DNA from: Phytobacter palmae
GTDB lineage: Bacteria > Pseudomonadota > Gammaproteobacteria > Enterobacterales > Enterobacteriaceae
NCBI GenBank assembly: GCA_900112785.1
Contig: FONB01000012.1
Coordinates: 1-64,000 of the forward strand
Length of the DNA stretch: 64,000 nt
Reading direction: 5' to 3'
A program made the position numbers and the translations under genes. Shown piece by piece: positions 17,545 to 27,320 of this stretch. The first letter of the stretch is position 1; each line of letters starts with the position of its first letter. Under the pieces are notes generated by a model. That model saw only the letters and a program-made list of their open reading frames with translations. It had not been told where the DNA came from and ran no database searches.

Positions 17545-18093
17545 TCACTGTTCAAGCAAATCTCCACGAGCAGCGTTCAAATATTGCAACATCGACCACA
17601 GTGTCAGTACCGCAGCAACCAGGAAAAGGCCAATTCCCGCCCACTCTACCCATTCGTTTGGACGCCAGAGCATCCAGACCAGTGCGGTCATTTGTGCGGT
17701 TGTTTTCACTTTACCAATCCATGAGACGGCAACACTGTTGCGTTTACCCAGCTCCGCCATCCATTCGCGCAGGGCTGAAATAATGATCTCACGGGCAATC
17801 ATGGTCGCCGCCGGCAACGTCACCCACCAGGTGTGGTAGTGCTCTGCTACCAGCACCATTGCGATAGCGACCATCACTTTATCTGCCACCGGGTCCAGAA
17901 ATGCTCCAAAACGCGTGCTCTGGTTCCAGCGGCGCGCAAGGAAGCCGTCAAACCAGTCTGTTACTGCGGCAACCAGAAAAATCAACGCGCATGCGAACGA
18001 AGCCCATTGAAAAGGCAAGTAAAATGCCAGAACAAAAAACGGGATTAGGATGACGCGAAACAGGGTAAGCAACGTAGGGATATTAAATCGCAT
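17545..18093 (-). CDS. pgsA: Phosphatidylglycerophosphate synthase
   Basis: 182 aa integral membrane enzyme. It joins CDP-diacylglycerol and glycerol-3-phosphate to make phosphatidylglycerophosphate, the first step to phosphatidylglycerol and cardiolipin. The CDP-alcohol phosphotransferase motif is complete: D46-W-F-D49-G50, R54, G63, D67 and D71. About four hydrophobic spans are seen. It follows uvrC by 57 bp and precedes glyW, the standard enteric order. Confidence 0.97.
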   Translation of the reverse strand: MRFNIPTLLTLFRVILIPFFVLAFYLPFQWASFACALIFLVAAVTDWFDGFLARRWNQSTRFGAFLDPVADKVMVAIAMVLVAEHYHTWWVTLPAATMIAREIIISALREWMAELGKRNSVAVSWIGKVKTTAQMTALVWMLWRPNEWVEWAGIGLFLVAAVLTLWSMLQYLNAARGDLLEQ

Positions 18094-18149
18094 AATGACG
18101 GTAACTATCTGTTGTCAGTAAATTTTGACCCTATGTTGCTACAGAGCCC

Positions 18150-19982
18150 TTAATGTTTCAACGAGTAGTAGATCTTTTCTGCCAGACCTTGCGAGATACC
18201 CGGCACTTTTGCAATTTCCTCGATACTCGCATTCAGCAAGCCCTGCAGCCCCCCCATGTACTTTAACAGTACCTGGCGACGCTTTGGACCAACGCCTTCG
18301 ATAGTTTCCAGGGTGCTGGTATTCTTCACCTTTGCCCGCTTTTTACGATGCCCACTGATTGCATGATCGTGCGACTCGTCGCGAATATGCTGGATCACAT
18401 GCAGCGCCGATGAATCTGGCGGCAGACTGAACCCTTCGCCTTCGGGCTCAAAAAACAACGTCTCAAGCCCCGCTTTGCGGTCAGTGCCTTTTGCCACACC
18501 CAATAGCAATGGATGATGTTTATCCCACGGGACGTCGAGTTCAGCAAAAACCGTTTTGGCCTGCCCTAACTGCCCTTTCCCGCCGTCGATCAAAATCACA
18601 TCCGGAATTTTATTCTCATCAATCGCCTTCCCGTAACGACGACGCAGTACCTGATTCATTGCTGCGTAATCATCGCCGGGTGTGATACCAGTGATGTTAT
18701 AGCGGCGGTATTCCGCTCGCACGGGCCCGTTGGCGTCAAATACCACACAGGAGGCCACGGTCTGCTCACCCATGGTATGGCTAATATCAAAACACTCCAT
18801 GCGCTTCACTTCAGGCAGTTTCAGCAAGGCTGCCAGTGCCGTCAGGCGTTGATTGACAGTCGACTGCTGCGATAATTTCGTGCTGAGCGCCGTCGCGGCA
18901 TTAGTACGCGCCAGTTTCAGATAGCGTGCACGATCGCCACGCGGTTTGGTCTGTACATTAACTTTGCGTCCGGCCAGCACCGACAATGAATCCGCTAACA
19001 GCGTTTTGTCATTGAGGTTAAAATCAAGCAGGATCTCACCCGGCAGAGTACGCATCTGGCTCCCCTGCAAGTAAAACTGCCCGACGAAGGTTTCCACCAC
19101 CTCACCAAGCTCAGTACCATTCGGCACTTTAGGGAAATAACTGCGGCTACCTAATACCTTGCCCTGCCGAATAAAGAGCACATGCACGCAGGCCATACCC
19201 GCATCGAATGCCACCCCGATCACGTCCAGATCGTCTCCGGTGTTTGAGACAAACTGTTTTTCGGTTACCCGGCGCACGGCCTGGATTTGATCGCGAATAC
19301 GCGCCGCCTCTTCAAATTCCAGCGCCTGGCTGGCTTTTTCCATTCTGGCAATCAGTTTCGTGAGCACTTGGTCATCTTTACCGGCCAGGAACAGACGCAC
19401 GTAATCCACTTGCTGTGCATACTCCTCTTCGCTGACGAGGCCTGCCACGCAGGGGCCGAGGCAGCGGCCAATCTGGTATTGCAGACACGGGCGAGAGCGG
19501 TTGCGATAGACGCTATTTTCGCACTGGCGAACGGGGAAAATTTTTTGCAACAGTGCCAGCGTTTCCCGCACCGCATAACCGTTTGGAAACGGGCCAAAGT
19601 ACTCCCCTTTGGCATGCTTCGCACCACGGTGCATCGCCAGACGCGGATGCGTATCACCGCTCAGGAAGATAAAAGGATAGGATTTATCATCGCGCAGCAA
19701 TACGTTGTAACGCGGCTGATAAAGCTTGATGTAGTTGTGTTCCAGCAATAGCGCTTCCGTCTCGGTATGCGTTACCGTGACATCAATCTGCTGGATCTGC
19801 GCAACCAGCGCCTCTGTTTTTCGCGAGGCGAGATTGCTGCGAAAATAGCTGGAAAGGCGCTTTTTAAGATCTTTTGCTTTGCCAACATAGATAACCGTGC
19901 CACCGGTGTCATACATACGGTAGACACCCGGTTTGCTGGTCACTGTTTTGAGAAAGGCTTTTGAATCGAAAACTTCATTCAC
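18150..19982 (-). CDS. uvrC: UvrC, excinuclease ABC subunit C
   Basis: 610 aa from the GTG at 19982, which overlaps the uvrY stop as GTGA. A longer frame to 20009 exists, but the GTG gives the family length and alignment. The GIY-YIG nuclease domain ([20 protein letters not shown]; about residues 16-94) makes the 3' incision. A UVR motif (about 200-235) contacts UvrB. The RNase H-like C-terminal domain ([22 protein letters not shown]) makes the 5' incision, and helix-hairpin-helix motifs ([17 protein letters not shown]) end the protein. It acts in nucleotide excision repair. Confidence 0.97.
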   Translation of the reverse strand: MNEVFDSKAFLKTVTSKPGVYRMYDTGGTVIYVGKAKDLKKRLSSYFRSNLASRKTEALVAQIQQIDVTVTHTETEALLLEHNYIKLYQPRYNVLLRDDKSYPFIFLSGDTHPRLAMHRGAKHAKGEYFGPFPNGYAVRETLALLQKIFPVRQCENSVYRNRSRPCLQYQIGRCLGPCVAGLVSEEEYAQQVDYVRLFLAGKDDQVLTKLIARMEKASQALEFEEAARIRDQIQAVRRVTEKQFVSNTGDDLDVIGVAFDAGMACVHVLFIRQGKVLGSRSYFPKVPNGTELGEVVETFVGQFYLQGSQMRTLPGEILLDFNLNDKTLLADSLSVLAGRKVNVQTKPRGDRARYLKLARTNAATALSTKLSQQSTVNQRLTALAALLKLPEVKRMECFDISHTMGEQTVASCVVFDANGPVRAEYRRYNITGITPGDDYAAMNQVLRRRYGKAIDENKIPDVILIDGGKGQLGQAKTVFAELDVPWDKHHPLLLGVAKGTDRKAGLETLFFEPEGEGFSLPPDSSALHVIQHIRDESHDHAISGHRKKRAKVKNTSTLETIEGVGPKRRQVLLKYMGGLQGLLNASIEEIAKVPGISQGLAEKIYYSLKH

Positions 19983-20635
19983 TGACTTGCTAACGTCTCC
20001 GCATTGCACAGACCATGGCGAATCGCCAGGTGAGTCAGCTCCACGTCACCATGAATGTTCAATTTACTGAACATGCGATAGCGATAGCTGTTCACCGTTT
20101 TGGGGCTGAGATTCAGTTGTTCAGAGATCTCATTGACCTTCTGACCTTTAGTGATCATCAGCATAATCTGCAATTCGCGTTCAGACAAACTATCAAACGG
20201 AGAGTCAGTTTTTTCCGGTTCAATCTGGCTGAGAGCCATCTGCTGAGCGATATCAGACGCAATGTATCGCTGTCCGGAATGGACGGAGCGAATCGCATTG
20301 ACAACTTCCTGCGGGGCAGCGCCTTTGCTGAGATAACCTGACGCGCCAGCTTGCATCACTTTCGCCGGAAGCGGGTTTTCTGTATGGATGGTAAGCATGA
20401 TGACTTTGGTGTCGATATTCGCGCGCGCAATCTTGCGTGTGGCTTCAAGGCCGCCGATACCCGGCATGTTCATGTCCATCAACACAACGTCGACGGCATG
20501 TGCCCGGCACCATTTTACGGCATCCTCGCCGCAACAAACTTCGCCAGAAATTTTTATGCCTTTAATATCTTCGAGAATGCGTCGTATCCCTGCGCGCACC
20601 AGTTCGTGGTCATCAACAAGAAGTACGTTGATCAA
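19979..20635 (-). CDS. uvrY: UvrY, response regulator of the BarA-UvrY system
   Basis: 218 aa from the TTG at 20635, which has GGAGA upstream and gives the family length; an in-frame ATG lies 48 bp further up. The receiver domain has acidic D8-D9, phospho-acceptor D54 (VLMDMNMPG) and a YLSKG lysine. The C-terminal LuxR-type helix-turn-helix is [20 protein letters not shown]. Phosphorylated UvrY activates csrB/csrC sRNAs and so relieves CsrA control of carbon use and motility. It is translationally coupled to uvrC. Confidence 0.96.
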   Translation of the reverse strand: MINVLLVDDHELVRAGIRRILEDIKGIKISGEVCCGEDAVKWCRAHAVDVVLMDMNMPGIGGLEATRKIARANIDTKVIMLTIHTENPLPAKVMQAGASGYLSKGAAPQEVVNAIRSVHSGQRYIASDIAQQMALSQIEPEKTDSPFDSLSERELQIMLMITKGQKVNEISEQLNLSPKTVNSYRYRMFSKLNIHGDVELTHLAIRHGLCNAETLASQ

Positions 20636-21031
20636 TGGAATATCTCCAGAAAAGGGATGACGCTGCTGCAAGCTAATTTTCACATACTAACGGTTTTTGC
20701 TGCGTTATTGAAAGTTAAAAAATGCCACTCATTCGATTTCGGTCTCGTTTTTGGAAATTAACCTGTACATTTTGTGGAAACTTCCCCAGCCCGCGCCGCA
20801 TCTGGTTTATGTGTTTAAAAGTGCTTTTCGGAAAGTTGACGGAACGCACTTTTTTATTCTGAAGGGGAAATAGAAGCGGCGCTTTGTAACAATAATTAAC
20901 CATCGCTCTACCTCTATTAAACATATATTTTGCCTGCATTATTAAAAATAAATATTCGGCTAATGTTTAATTTAATAAACCAGACAGCTCGCGCACAAAA
21001 CAACCACTGCTATTTTTCCCCTGCCTTGTGG

Positions 21032-21037
21032 TATACT
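21032..21037 (+). promoter_or_regulatory. Candidate -10 box of yecF
   Basis: TATACT lies 57 bp upstream of the yecF ATG in a GTGGTATACTCC context. I see no convincing -35 hexamer. The 400 bp between uvrY and this box are AT-rich and contain the uvrY upstream region. I see no further gene in them. Confidence 0.4.
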
Positions 21038-21093
21038 CCGCCGCTTTGACATTCACCGTCACGCTAAGCACGGTAACATAACGAGGTAAATAA

Positions 21094-21318
21094 ATGAGCA
21101 CACCTGATTTTTCCACTGCTGATAATAGCCAGGAACTGGCTCAGGAAGTCTCATGCCTGAAAACGATGATCACGCTGATGCTACAGGCTATGGGGCAGGC
21201 TGATGCAGGCCGCGTCATCATTAAAATGGAAAAACAGATCGCGACGCTGGAAGATGAAGCACAGGCGGCGGTGTTCGCCAACACGGTGAAGCAGATCAAA
21301 CAGGCTTATCGCCAGTAA
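21094..21318 (+). CDS. yecF: YecF, DUF2594 family protein
   Basis: 74 aa, soluble, with the conserved [20 protein letters not shown] and [20 protein letters not shown] helices of DUF2594. GAGG precedes the ATG. Function unknown; in enteric bacteria it lies between uvrY and sdiA, as here. Confidence 0.92.
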   Translation: MSTPDFSTADNSQELAQEVSCLKTMITLMLQAMGQADAGRVIIKMEKQIATLEDEAQAAVFANTVKQIKQAYRQ

Positions 21319-21385
21319 GTGAATCGGCTGGCAGCACAAAAGCTGGCAGCCGGTATATGTCTGTCACGCAGAACGAAGATGCCGA

Positions 21386-22111
21386 TCAGATGATTCCCGT
21401 CGCCGCCGCATAACAGGCAATCTGCGTTTTATTCGGCGCGTTGAATTTTTTCTGCATGTTCTTTTGGTGAAAATTCACCGTATTCTCTGAGATGGACAAA
21501 ATCATAGCGATTTCGGCCGATGTCTTACCTTCCGCTGTCCATTTCAGAATTTCTTTCTCGCGCTTACTGAATTTCATTTCCGGCGCAATGACCATATTGT
21601 CTCCCAGTCGGGAAAGCGTGATCAGGCTCTGTTGAATCAGTGTCTGCAGGCGCAGCTCAATCTCTTCATCATGCTGTGGATGATGGAGAATACTCGAGCG
21701 AGATACGGACAAGAATCCCAGCGCATGGTTTGGCAGCATCAAACACTGCGTAATCCCTTTGCGTAATCCAAAATCCCGTGCGGTATTCCATAATTCCGGT
21801 GTCTCGTGAAATAATTTGTCATTCCACGGCAAATGCCCATGAAGGAAATTTTCGGGTTTAAGCACCGGGTCAACAGCGAAATAATTTTCGGCCTGATAAT
21901 GCGCCATCCAGGCATCCGGATACGTAGTGTGTACATTGATTTTCGGGCGCGTAAACGGCACCGGATGACGGACACACAGTGCAAAAAAATCAAATTCAAG
22001 CAGCTGCGTTTGCTGCTCTAACATTGAATATACATCTTCCTTGTCCGTTATCTCCTGAAAACGTAGCAGCATATCCCTGCGCCACGAGAAAAAGTCATTA
22101 TCCCGCATACT
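21386..22111 (-). CDS. sdiA: SdiA, LuxR-type quorum-sensing receptor
   Basis: 241 aa from the ATG at 22111 (the frame extends 21 bp further up). Residues 1-165 form the autoinducer-binding domain, with FFSWRRDMLLRFQ, HPVPFTRPK and DPVLKPENF conserved. The C-terminal GerE/LuxR helix-turn-helix is FSKREKEILKWTAEGKTSAEIAMILSISENTVN in three near-invariant blocks. SdiA binds acyl-homoserine lactones made by other species, since enterics of this group usually lack the synthase; none is seen here. The ligand domain is more diverged from E. coli than the DNA-binding domain. The 290 bp upstream (22112-22404) are non-coding and AT-rich. Confidence 0.95.
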   Translation of the reverse strand, partial: SMRDNDFFSWRRDMLLRFQEITDKEDVYSMLEQQTQLLEFDFFALCVRHPVPFTRPKINVHTTYPDAWMAHYQAENYFAVDPVLKPENFLHGHLPWNDKLFHETPELWNTARDFGLRKGITQCLMLPNHALGFLSVSRSSILHHPQHDEEIELRLQTLIQQSLITLSRLGDNMVIAPEMKFSKREKEILKWTAEGKTSAEIAMILSISENTVNFHQKNMQKKFNAPNKTQIACYAAATGII

Positions 22112-22404
22112 GACCGATATCACCCCTGACAATAATAATCATTATTATGGATACATTAAATTAACACATAAATCTTTTTTATAAGTGTAAAATATCGTTA
22201 TTAGCGGAAATCAGTAAAAATTTTCGTGGGTTATGGAGAGCAACCAGGGCAGAAGACACTGTTTTTGGCGGGAAAATGCGAAGACGATTGGTGCCAAATA
22301 TCATTATCGGCAATGCATATGATTAAGTGTGCACAAATAAATTTAACTTAAGTTGATGTTAATCACCGATCCGGACAGCGAGCTGCTGCCGAATCGGTGA
22401 GTCA

Positions 22405-23157
22405 CTACTGCATCAGAAATTTTTCCAGAAATTGCTGTGTGCGTGGTTGCTGCGGATTCGCGAATAACGACTTCGCTGGCCCCTGTTCGACAATGCGCCC
22501 CTGGTCCATAAAGATAGCCCGGTCTGCCACATCGCGCGCAAAGCTCATTTCATGGGTGACAATCACCATCGTCCGTTTTTCCTGCGCCAGTTGCCTGATG
22601 GTGTTAAGCACCTCTCCTACCAGCTCAGGATCCAACGCCGAGGTCGGTTCATCGAACAGGATGACATCCGGGCGCATCGCCAGCGCACGGGCAATCGCGA
22701 CACGCTGCTGTTGTCCGCCGGATAAACGCCGCGGATAACTGGTCTCTTTACCACTTAATCCGACTTTGGCCAGCAGCTCTCGCGCACGCGCTGTCGCGTC
22801 ATCTTTCGCTTCCCCTTTCACAATGACCGGGCCTTCGATGATGTTTTCCAGGACCGTACGATGTGGAAAAAGGTTGAAGTTCTGGAACACAAAACCTACA
22901 TGCTGGCGCAACTGGCGAATCAGGTTTTTTTGTTGTCCCAACGGCCTTGCCGTATCGATGGTCATATTACCCACCCGTATCGTACCGCTTTCAGGCTGTT
23001 CCAGCAGATTGATACTACGTAATAACGTGGTTTTACCGGAACCGCTGGGGCCGATAATTGCCACGACTTCCCCTTGCGCCACATCAAGGTCGATGCCGTG
23101 GAGCACCGTCTGACCGTGGAATTGTTTTACCAGGTTTCTCACTTCGATGGCACTCAT
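22405..23157 (-). CDS. tcyN: L-cystine ABC transporter ATPase
   Basis: 250 aa (formerly yecC). Walker A GPSGSGKT at residues 36-43, Q-loop VFQNFNLFPH, signature LSGGQQQR, Walker B VILFDEPTSALDPE and switch His in IVTHEM. It powers the polar amino-acid transporter with TcyL and TcyJ, importing cystine and diaminopimelate. It overlaps the end of tcyL by 4 bp. Confidence 0.96.
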   Translation of the reverse strand: MSAIEVRNLVKQFHGQTVLHGIDLDVAQGEVVAIIGPSGSGKTTLLRSINLLEQPESGTIRVGNMTIDTARPLGQQKNLIRQLRQHVGFVFQNFNLFPHRTVLENIIEGPVIVKGEAKDDATARARELLAKVGLSGKETSYPRRLSGGQQQRVAIARALAMRPDVILFDEPTSALDPELVGEVLNTIRQLAQEKRTMVIVTHEMSFARDVADRAIFMDQGRIVEQGPAKSLFANPQQPRTQQFLEKFLMQ

Positions 23158-23822
23158 TTCGGATCACGCTCCTGACGGTTCAACTGGTTTTCAAAATAGT
23201 TCTGCAACGCAGAAAGCACCGTCGCCATCACCCAGTAAATCAGCGAAGCAGCCAGATACATCGTGAACACTTCCAGCGTACGCGAAGTGATCAGCTGCGC
23301 CTGACGGAACAGTTCCGGTACCTGGATCGTCGCAGCCAGCGAGGTATCTTTCACCAGACTAATAAAGCTGTTAGAGAGTGGCGGCAGGGCCACACGGGCA
23401 GCCTGCGGCAGTATTGCGCGACGTAACGTTTGCCAGGGTGTCATGCCGATACTGGCGGCGGCTTCCCACTGCCCTTTATCAATAGACGAGATCGCCGCAC
23501 GCAATGTTTCCGAGGCATAGGCGGCCGTATTGAGCGATAAACCGATCATCGCCGCCGGAATCGGATCCAGTTCAATCCCAAATTGCGGCAAGCCGTAGTA
23601 GATCATGAAAAGTTGGGCAATAAGCGGCGTACCGCGAAAAATCGAGATATAGATGCGCGCCAGCCAGCGCACAGGCAGCAGTGGAGAGAGGCGCATTAAC
23701 GCCAGTATAAACCCCAGCAATAGTCCAAAGAACATGCCGCCGATACTTAGTTGCAGCGTAAATACCGCTCCTTTAAGCAGGAACGGTGCAGAGTCGATCA
23801 CCAGTTGTAGACTTTCTTGCAT
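23154..23822 (-). CDS. tcyL: L-cystine ABC transporter permease
   Basis: 222 aa (formerly yecS). Five or so membrane spans and the EAA loop (WEAAASIGMTPWQTLRRAILPQAAR) that couples to the ATPase. It is typical of the HisM family of amino-acid permeases. It lies between dcyD and tcyN and is co-directional with both. Confidence 0.96.
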   Translation of the reverse strand: MQESLQLVIDSAPFLLKGAVFTLQLSIGGMFFGLLLGFILALMRLSPLLPVRWLARIYISIFRGTPLIAQLFMIYYGLPQFGIELDPIPAAMIGLSLNTAAYASETLRAAISSIDKGQWEAAASIGMTPWQTLRRAILPQAARVALPPLSNSFISLVKDTSLAATIQVPELFRQAQLITSRTLEVFTMYLAASLIYWVMATVLSALQNYFENQLNRQERDPK

Positions 23823-23843
23823 TATGGTTGTTCTGCCCGGTAA

Positions 23844-24830
23844 TTAAACATGTGGGTGATAGGCAAACAGCGCCGGAGCGCCACCGGTGTGGACAAATAA
23901 TATCGGGCCATCATCTTTAAAACGCTTGCGCTCTATCCCATCGAGCAGCCCTGCCATCGCCTTGCCGGTATACACCGGGTCGAGAAGAATGCCTTCCAGC
24001 CGCGCAAGCAGTTTAATAGCCTCGTTTCCTTCATCGCAAGGCTGGCCGTAGCCCGGCGCAAAATAGTCATCCCAGAGGGTAATCTCTGCGCTGGCTTTTA
24101 TGTCCAGCCGTTGCGCAATCTCCTGTTGCAAGGCCACGACTTTGGGCTTTTGGTCGGCAACAGTGCGTGATACCGTCACGCCGATGAGCTCTACATCCGG
24201 GAGCAGTTGCTCCAGACCAATCGCCAGCCCGGCATGTGTTCCGGCACTGCCAGACGCTACCACGACAGAAGAGAGTCCTACCGCCCCTTCACACTGCCGG
24301 GCGATTTCAAGCGCGCTCTCTACATAACCCAGCGCACCCAGTGCGTTTGAACCACCAACAGGAATCACGTAAGGGCGGAAACCCTGCGCTTCAAGACGCG
24401 TTGCCAGCTCGTCCAGTTGGCGTGTGGGATCGGTCAGCGCGTCGCACATTTCGATTTGCGCATTGAACAGGTCCAGCAGCAGACGGTTTCCGTTGGTCAG
24501 ATAGTTTTCTGCGGTTGTGCCAATCGGGTTTTCCAGCAGCGCCACACAGTGCAGCCCCAGTTTAGCGGCCACCGCCGCCGTCTGGCGCACGTGGTTAGAC
24601 TGAATAGCTCCAGCGGTAATCAGGGTATCAGCCCCTTCGCGCAGCGCATCTGCGGCGAGAAATTCCAGCTTACGCAGCTTGTTACCGCCCATCGCCATGG
24701 GGGTAACATCATCGCGCTTGATAAAAATGTCACGACCGAGGAAATCAGAAAAACGCGGCAGGTATTCCAGCGGCGTCGGCGCGCCGATAAATTCCAGACG
24801 GGGAAAACGGGTGAGATTTTGTAAGGACAT
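23844..24830 (-). CDS. dcyD: D-cysteine desulfhydrase
   Basis: 328 aa from the ATG at 24830, which has a strong GGAGG 6 bp upstream; an in-frame ATG 42 bp earlier lacks one. Fold-type II PLP enzyme, with PLP lysine K51 in [11 protein letters not shown], substrate loop [14 protein letters not shown] and phosphate-binding GSAGTHAG. It splits D-cysteine to pyruvate, sulfide and ammonia. Its place among the cystine transport genes suggests sulfur scavenging and detoxification. Confidence 0.96.
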   Translation of the reverse strand: MSLQNLTRFPRLEFIGAPTPLEYLPRFSDFLGRDIFIKRDDVTPMAMGGNKLRKLEFLAADALREGADTLITAGAIQSNHVRQTAAVAAKLGLHCVALLENPIGTTAENYLTNGNRLLLDLFNAQIEMCDALTDPTRQLDELATRLEAQGFRPYVIPVGGSNALGALGYVESALEIARQCEGAVGLSSVVVASGSAGTHAGLAIGLEQLLPDVELIGVTVSRTVADQKPKVVALQQEIAQRLDIKASAEITLWDDYFAPGYGQPCDEGNEAIKLLARLEGILLDPVYTGKAMAGLLDGIERKRFKDDGPILFVHTGGAPALFAYHPHV

Positions 24831-24890
24831 CGATCCTCCGGTAGCGAGATATGAATTTTTTTTATTATGCACGTATACCGCGCGTAAATA

Positions 24891-24918
24891 AAAAAGGCGC
24901 TAAATTTAGCGCCTTTTT
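24891..24918 (-). terminator. Terminator downstream of tcyJ
   Basis: A perfect palindrome, AAAAAGGCGCTAAA with TTTAGCGCCTTTTT, lies 13 bp after the tcyJ stop. It is flanked by T tracts on both strands. It may attenuate read-through into dcyD-tcyL-tcyN. Confidence 0.8.
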
Positions 24919-24930
24919 CTTACGGAGAGA

Positions 24931-25731
24931 TTACTTCGTTACATCTGCGCCGAACCATTTTTCCGATAGCGCTTTCAACGTGCCATCTTTCTGCATCTCG
25001 GCAATCGCGCCATCAATGGCTTTCAGCAGGTCTTCGTTACCTTTACGCAGTGCGACACCCGCTTCCTGACGTGAGAAGGCATCACCCGCAACGGCCAACG
25101 TATTGTTGGTTTTTTTCACCAGATCAAGCGCGGCAAGACGGTCCACCAGAATGGCGTCAATGCGGCCTACGCGCAGATCCTGATATTTTGTCGGGTCATC
25201 ATCGTAAGTCCGGATATCCACACCCTGCACATTGGCGCGCAGCCACTCTTCATAGTTAGTGCCCAGGCCCACACCCACTTTTTTACCTTTCAGATCGGCA
25301 GAGGATTTGATGCTCTCTTCATTGCCTTTCTTCACCAGCGCCTGAATACCAGAGACGGTGTAAGGGGTGGAGAAATCATATTTTTTCTTACGTTCATCAG
25401 AGATCGTGACCTGGTTAATCACCACATCGATACGTTTTGAATCCAGCGATGCCAGCATGCCATCCCATTTGGTGGGTTTCAGGGCCGCTTTCACGCCCAG
25501 ATGTTTCGCCAGTGCATCGGCAAATTCAACTTCAAAACCGGTAAGCTTGCCATCATCCCCCTGAAAGCTGAACGGCGGATAGGTGCCTTCCAGCCCAACC
25601 AGCAGGGTGCCACGCTCTTTAACTTTATTCAGTAAATTTTCAGCGGCGAACGTTTTGACGCTCATCCCCGCAACCAGCGCGACAGCCATAACCCCCATCA
25701 GCGCCTGACGACCCAAAAGTGCAAGTTTCAT
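24931..25731 (-). CDS. tcyJ: Cystine-binding periplasmic protein
   Basis: 266 aa from the ATG at 25731 (formerly fliY; longer frame rejected). The signal peptide of about 29 residues ends near TFAA. The mature protein has the SBP family 3 signature GFEVEFADALAKHLG, the ligand motif RIDVVINQVTISDERKKKYDFS and a YDDDPTKYQDL hinge. It delivers cystine to TcyL-TcyN. It sits between fliZ and dcyD. Confidence 0.96.
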   Translation of the reverse strand: MKLALLGRQALMGVMAVALVAGMSVKTFAAENLLNKVKERGTLLVGLEGTYPPFSFQGDDGKLTGFEVEFADALAKHLGVKAALKPTKWDGMLASLDSKRIDVVINQVTISDERKKKYDFSTPYTVSGIQALVKKGNEESIKSSADLKGKKVGVGLGTNYEEWLRANVQGVDIRTYDDDPTKYQDLRVGRIDAILVDRLAALDLVKKTNNTLAVAGDAFSRQEAGVALRKGNEDLLKAIDGAIAEMQKDGTLKALSEKWFGADVTK

Positions 25732-25815
25732 AGTGTCTCCGACCAGAAAATGAAGAGCATAACGAACGGTACCTGAATCATTTTCAGGCACCTGTGCGTT
25801 ACATTTTATTCATTT

Positions 25816-26367
25816 TCAATATATATCAGATCGAGCACCGACAGCGATCTTTTGCGCAACGTTAAAGCGTGATTGTGCTTTAAATTGTGCGTACTTACGC
25901 AAGGCGATACGGTAATTATTGGTACTGGTGGTGGGTAACCAGGGCTCCAGATTCTCATCAGGATACCCTTCATCAAGAAGATCACGGGAGATATTAAGCT
26001 CACTTAAATGATTTCCGAGGCGGCGAAGACGAACGACGTATTCGCGCACCGTGCCATGGCTCATTTCAGTGTGATCGAACAGGAATTGTTTAAATCCAAT
26101 GATATCGAAGAAATCACTTTGCTCTTTGCAATGCAGGTCACCGCAGAATCGGCAGAGCGCTACCCATTCTTTTTGCTCCTGCTGCCAGGCAGCCTCATCC
26201 AGAAGCATGTCCAGGCGTGATATTGCAATTTTGTTCACAATTTCGCCTCGACGCACCAGGGTGATGCGGTCGAGTAATTTGTGACAATGTGCGCAATGCG
26301 TTTGGCTGTGTTTAAAGTCTTTTAAATAGCGGCTTAATGGCCGTCTTTTAGGTTGCTGCACCGTCAT
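25816..26367 (-). CDS. fliZ: FliZ, flagellar regulator and RpoS antagonist
   Basis: 183 aa. Conserved PKRRPLSRYLKDFKHSQTHC, two C-x2-C-like pairs (CAHC, CRFCGDLHC) and an alpha-helical DNA-binding core-like C half (RDLLDEGYPDENLEPWLP). FliZ represses many RpoS-dependent promoters and, through them, favours motility over curli. It is normally co-transcribed with the sigma factor gene fliA, 71 bp upstream here. Confidence 0.95.
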   Translation of the reverse strand: MTVQQPKRRPLSRYLKDFKHSQTHCAHCHKLLDRITLVRRGEIVNKIAISRLDMLLDEAAWQQEQKEWVALCRFCGDLHCKEQSDFFDIIGFKQFLFDHTEMSHGTVREYVVRLRRLGNHLSELNISRDLLDEGYPDENLEPWLPTTSTNNYRIALRKYAQFKAQSRFNVAQKIAVGARSDIY

Positions 26368-26438
26368 GATAACTCCTGGTTGTCAATGCGTTGTGCGGCA
26401 TCTTTCAGGGGCGATCCAGTACAGATAGTCTCACCAAC

Positions 26439-27158
26439 CTATAACTTACCCAGCTTTGTACGTAAACGCTTAATAGCCTGACTATGCAATTGGCTAACCC
26501 GAGATTCTCCGACGTCAAGAACAGCGCCAATCTCTTTGAGATTAAGCTCTTCCTGATAATAAAGCGTCAGAACCAGTTGTTCGCGCTCCGGTAAGGATTC
26601 AATTGCTTCCATTACACGGTGACGCAAATTACTTTCCATTAACTGGAATAACGGGTTTTCCTGTTGATGATCGTCAGTCACCACTTCGATACTGTCACCA
26701 TGCTCTTCTCGCCATTCGTCATAGGAGAAAAGCTGGCTATTATTGGTATCAAGCAGCATCTGACGGTATTCTTCAACCGGAACACCGAGGCGTTGAGCGA
26801 CTTCTGTTTCGGTCGCATTACGTCCCAGCTCTTGCTCAAGTTGCCCTATAGCCTGTGCTACTTCGCGAGCGTTACGCCGGACACTGCGCGGTACCCAATC
26901 ACGGCTGCGCAATTCATCCAGCATAGCCCCACGAATGCGTTGCACTGCGTAAGTGGTAAATGCCGTTCCTTGCAGAGCGTCGTATCGGTCAACTGCATTC
27001 AGTAACCCGATCCCGCCCGCCTGTAGCAGATCGTCCAGTTCCACACTCGCCGGCAAACGCACCTGCAGGCGCAATGCTTCGTGACGCACCAGAGGTACAT
27101 AACGCTGCCACAGCGAGTGTTTATCCATTACACCTTCAGCGGTATACAGTGAATTCAC
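26439..27158 (-). CDS. fliA: FliA, sigma-28 of flagellar genes
   Basis: 239 aa from the GTG at 27158, which matches the family start; an upstream in-frame ATG adds 19 residues. Region 2 (DLLQAGGIGLLNAVDRYD, FTTYAVQRIRGAMLDELR), region 3 and region 4 (LPEREQLVLTLYYQEELNLK, GESRVSQLHSQAIKRLR) are intact. It drives class 3 promoters such as those seen before fliC and fliD, and is held inactive by FlgM until hook completion. Confidence 0.96.
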   Translation of the reverse strand: MNSLYTAEGVMDKHSLWQRYVPLVRHEALRLQVRLPASVELDDLLQAGGIGLLNAVDRYDALQGTAFTTYAVQRIRGAMLDELRSRDWVPRSVRRNAREVAQAIGQLEQELGRNATETEVAQRLGVPVEEYRQMLLDTNNSQLFSYDEWREEHGDSIEVVTDDHQQENPLFQLMESNLRHRVMEAIESLPEREQLVLTLYYQEELNLKEIGAVLDVGESRVSQLHSQAIKRLRTKLGKL

Positions 27159-27184
27159 GATAAACAGCCCTGCGTTAGTTTGAG

Positions 27185-27192
27185 TTATCGGC
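27185..27192 (-). promoter_or_regulatory. Sigma-28-type -10 element before fliA
   Basis: On the minus strand GCCGATAA occurs 27 bp upstream of the fliA GTG. It is an exact match to the sigma-28 -10 consensus and suggests autoregulation. A good -35 (TAAA) at the proper distance is not evident, so this is a partial match. Confidence 0.5.
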
Positions 27193-27320
27193 ATGATTAT
27201 CCGATTCTGTAGCACTTTTAATCGGATGAATAGTGGGTGAAATGGGGGGTTATTTGCAGGGTTGTGTATCAGAGTTCATCTCATACTGTAAATGTACACT
27301 CCCATCCGCCCGGGCGCCGC

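Noticed and set aside
24836..24872. Longer dcyD start
   Set aside because: The internal ATG at 24830 has a strong GGAGG and gives exact family length.
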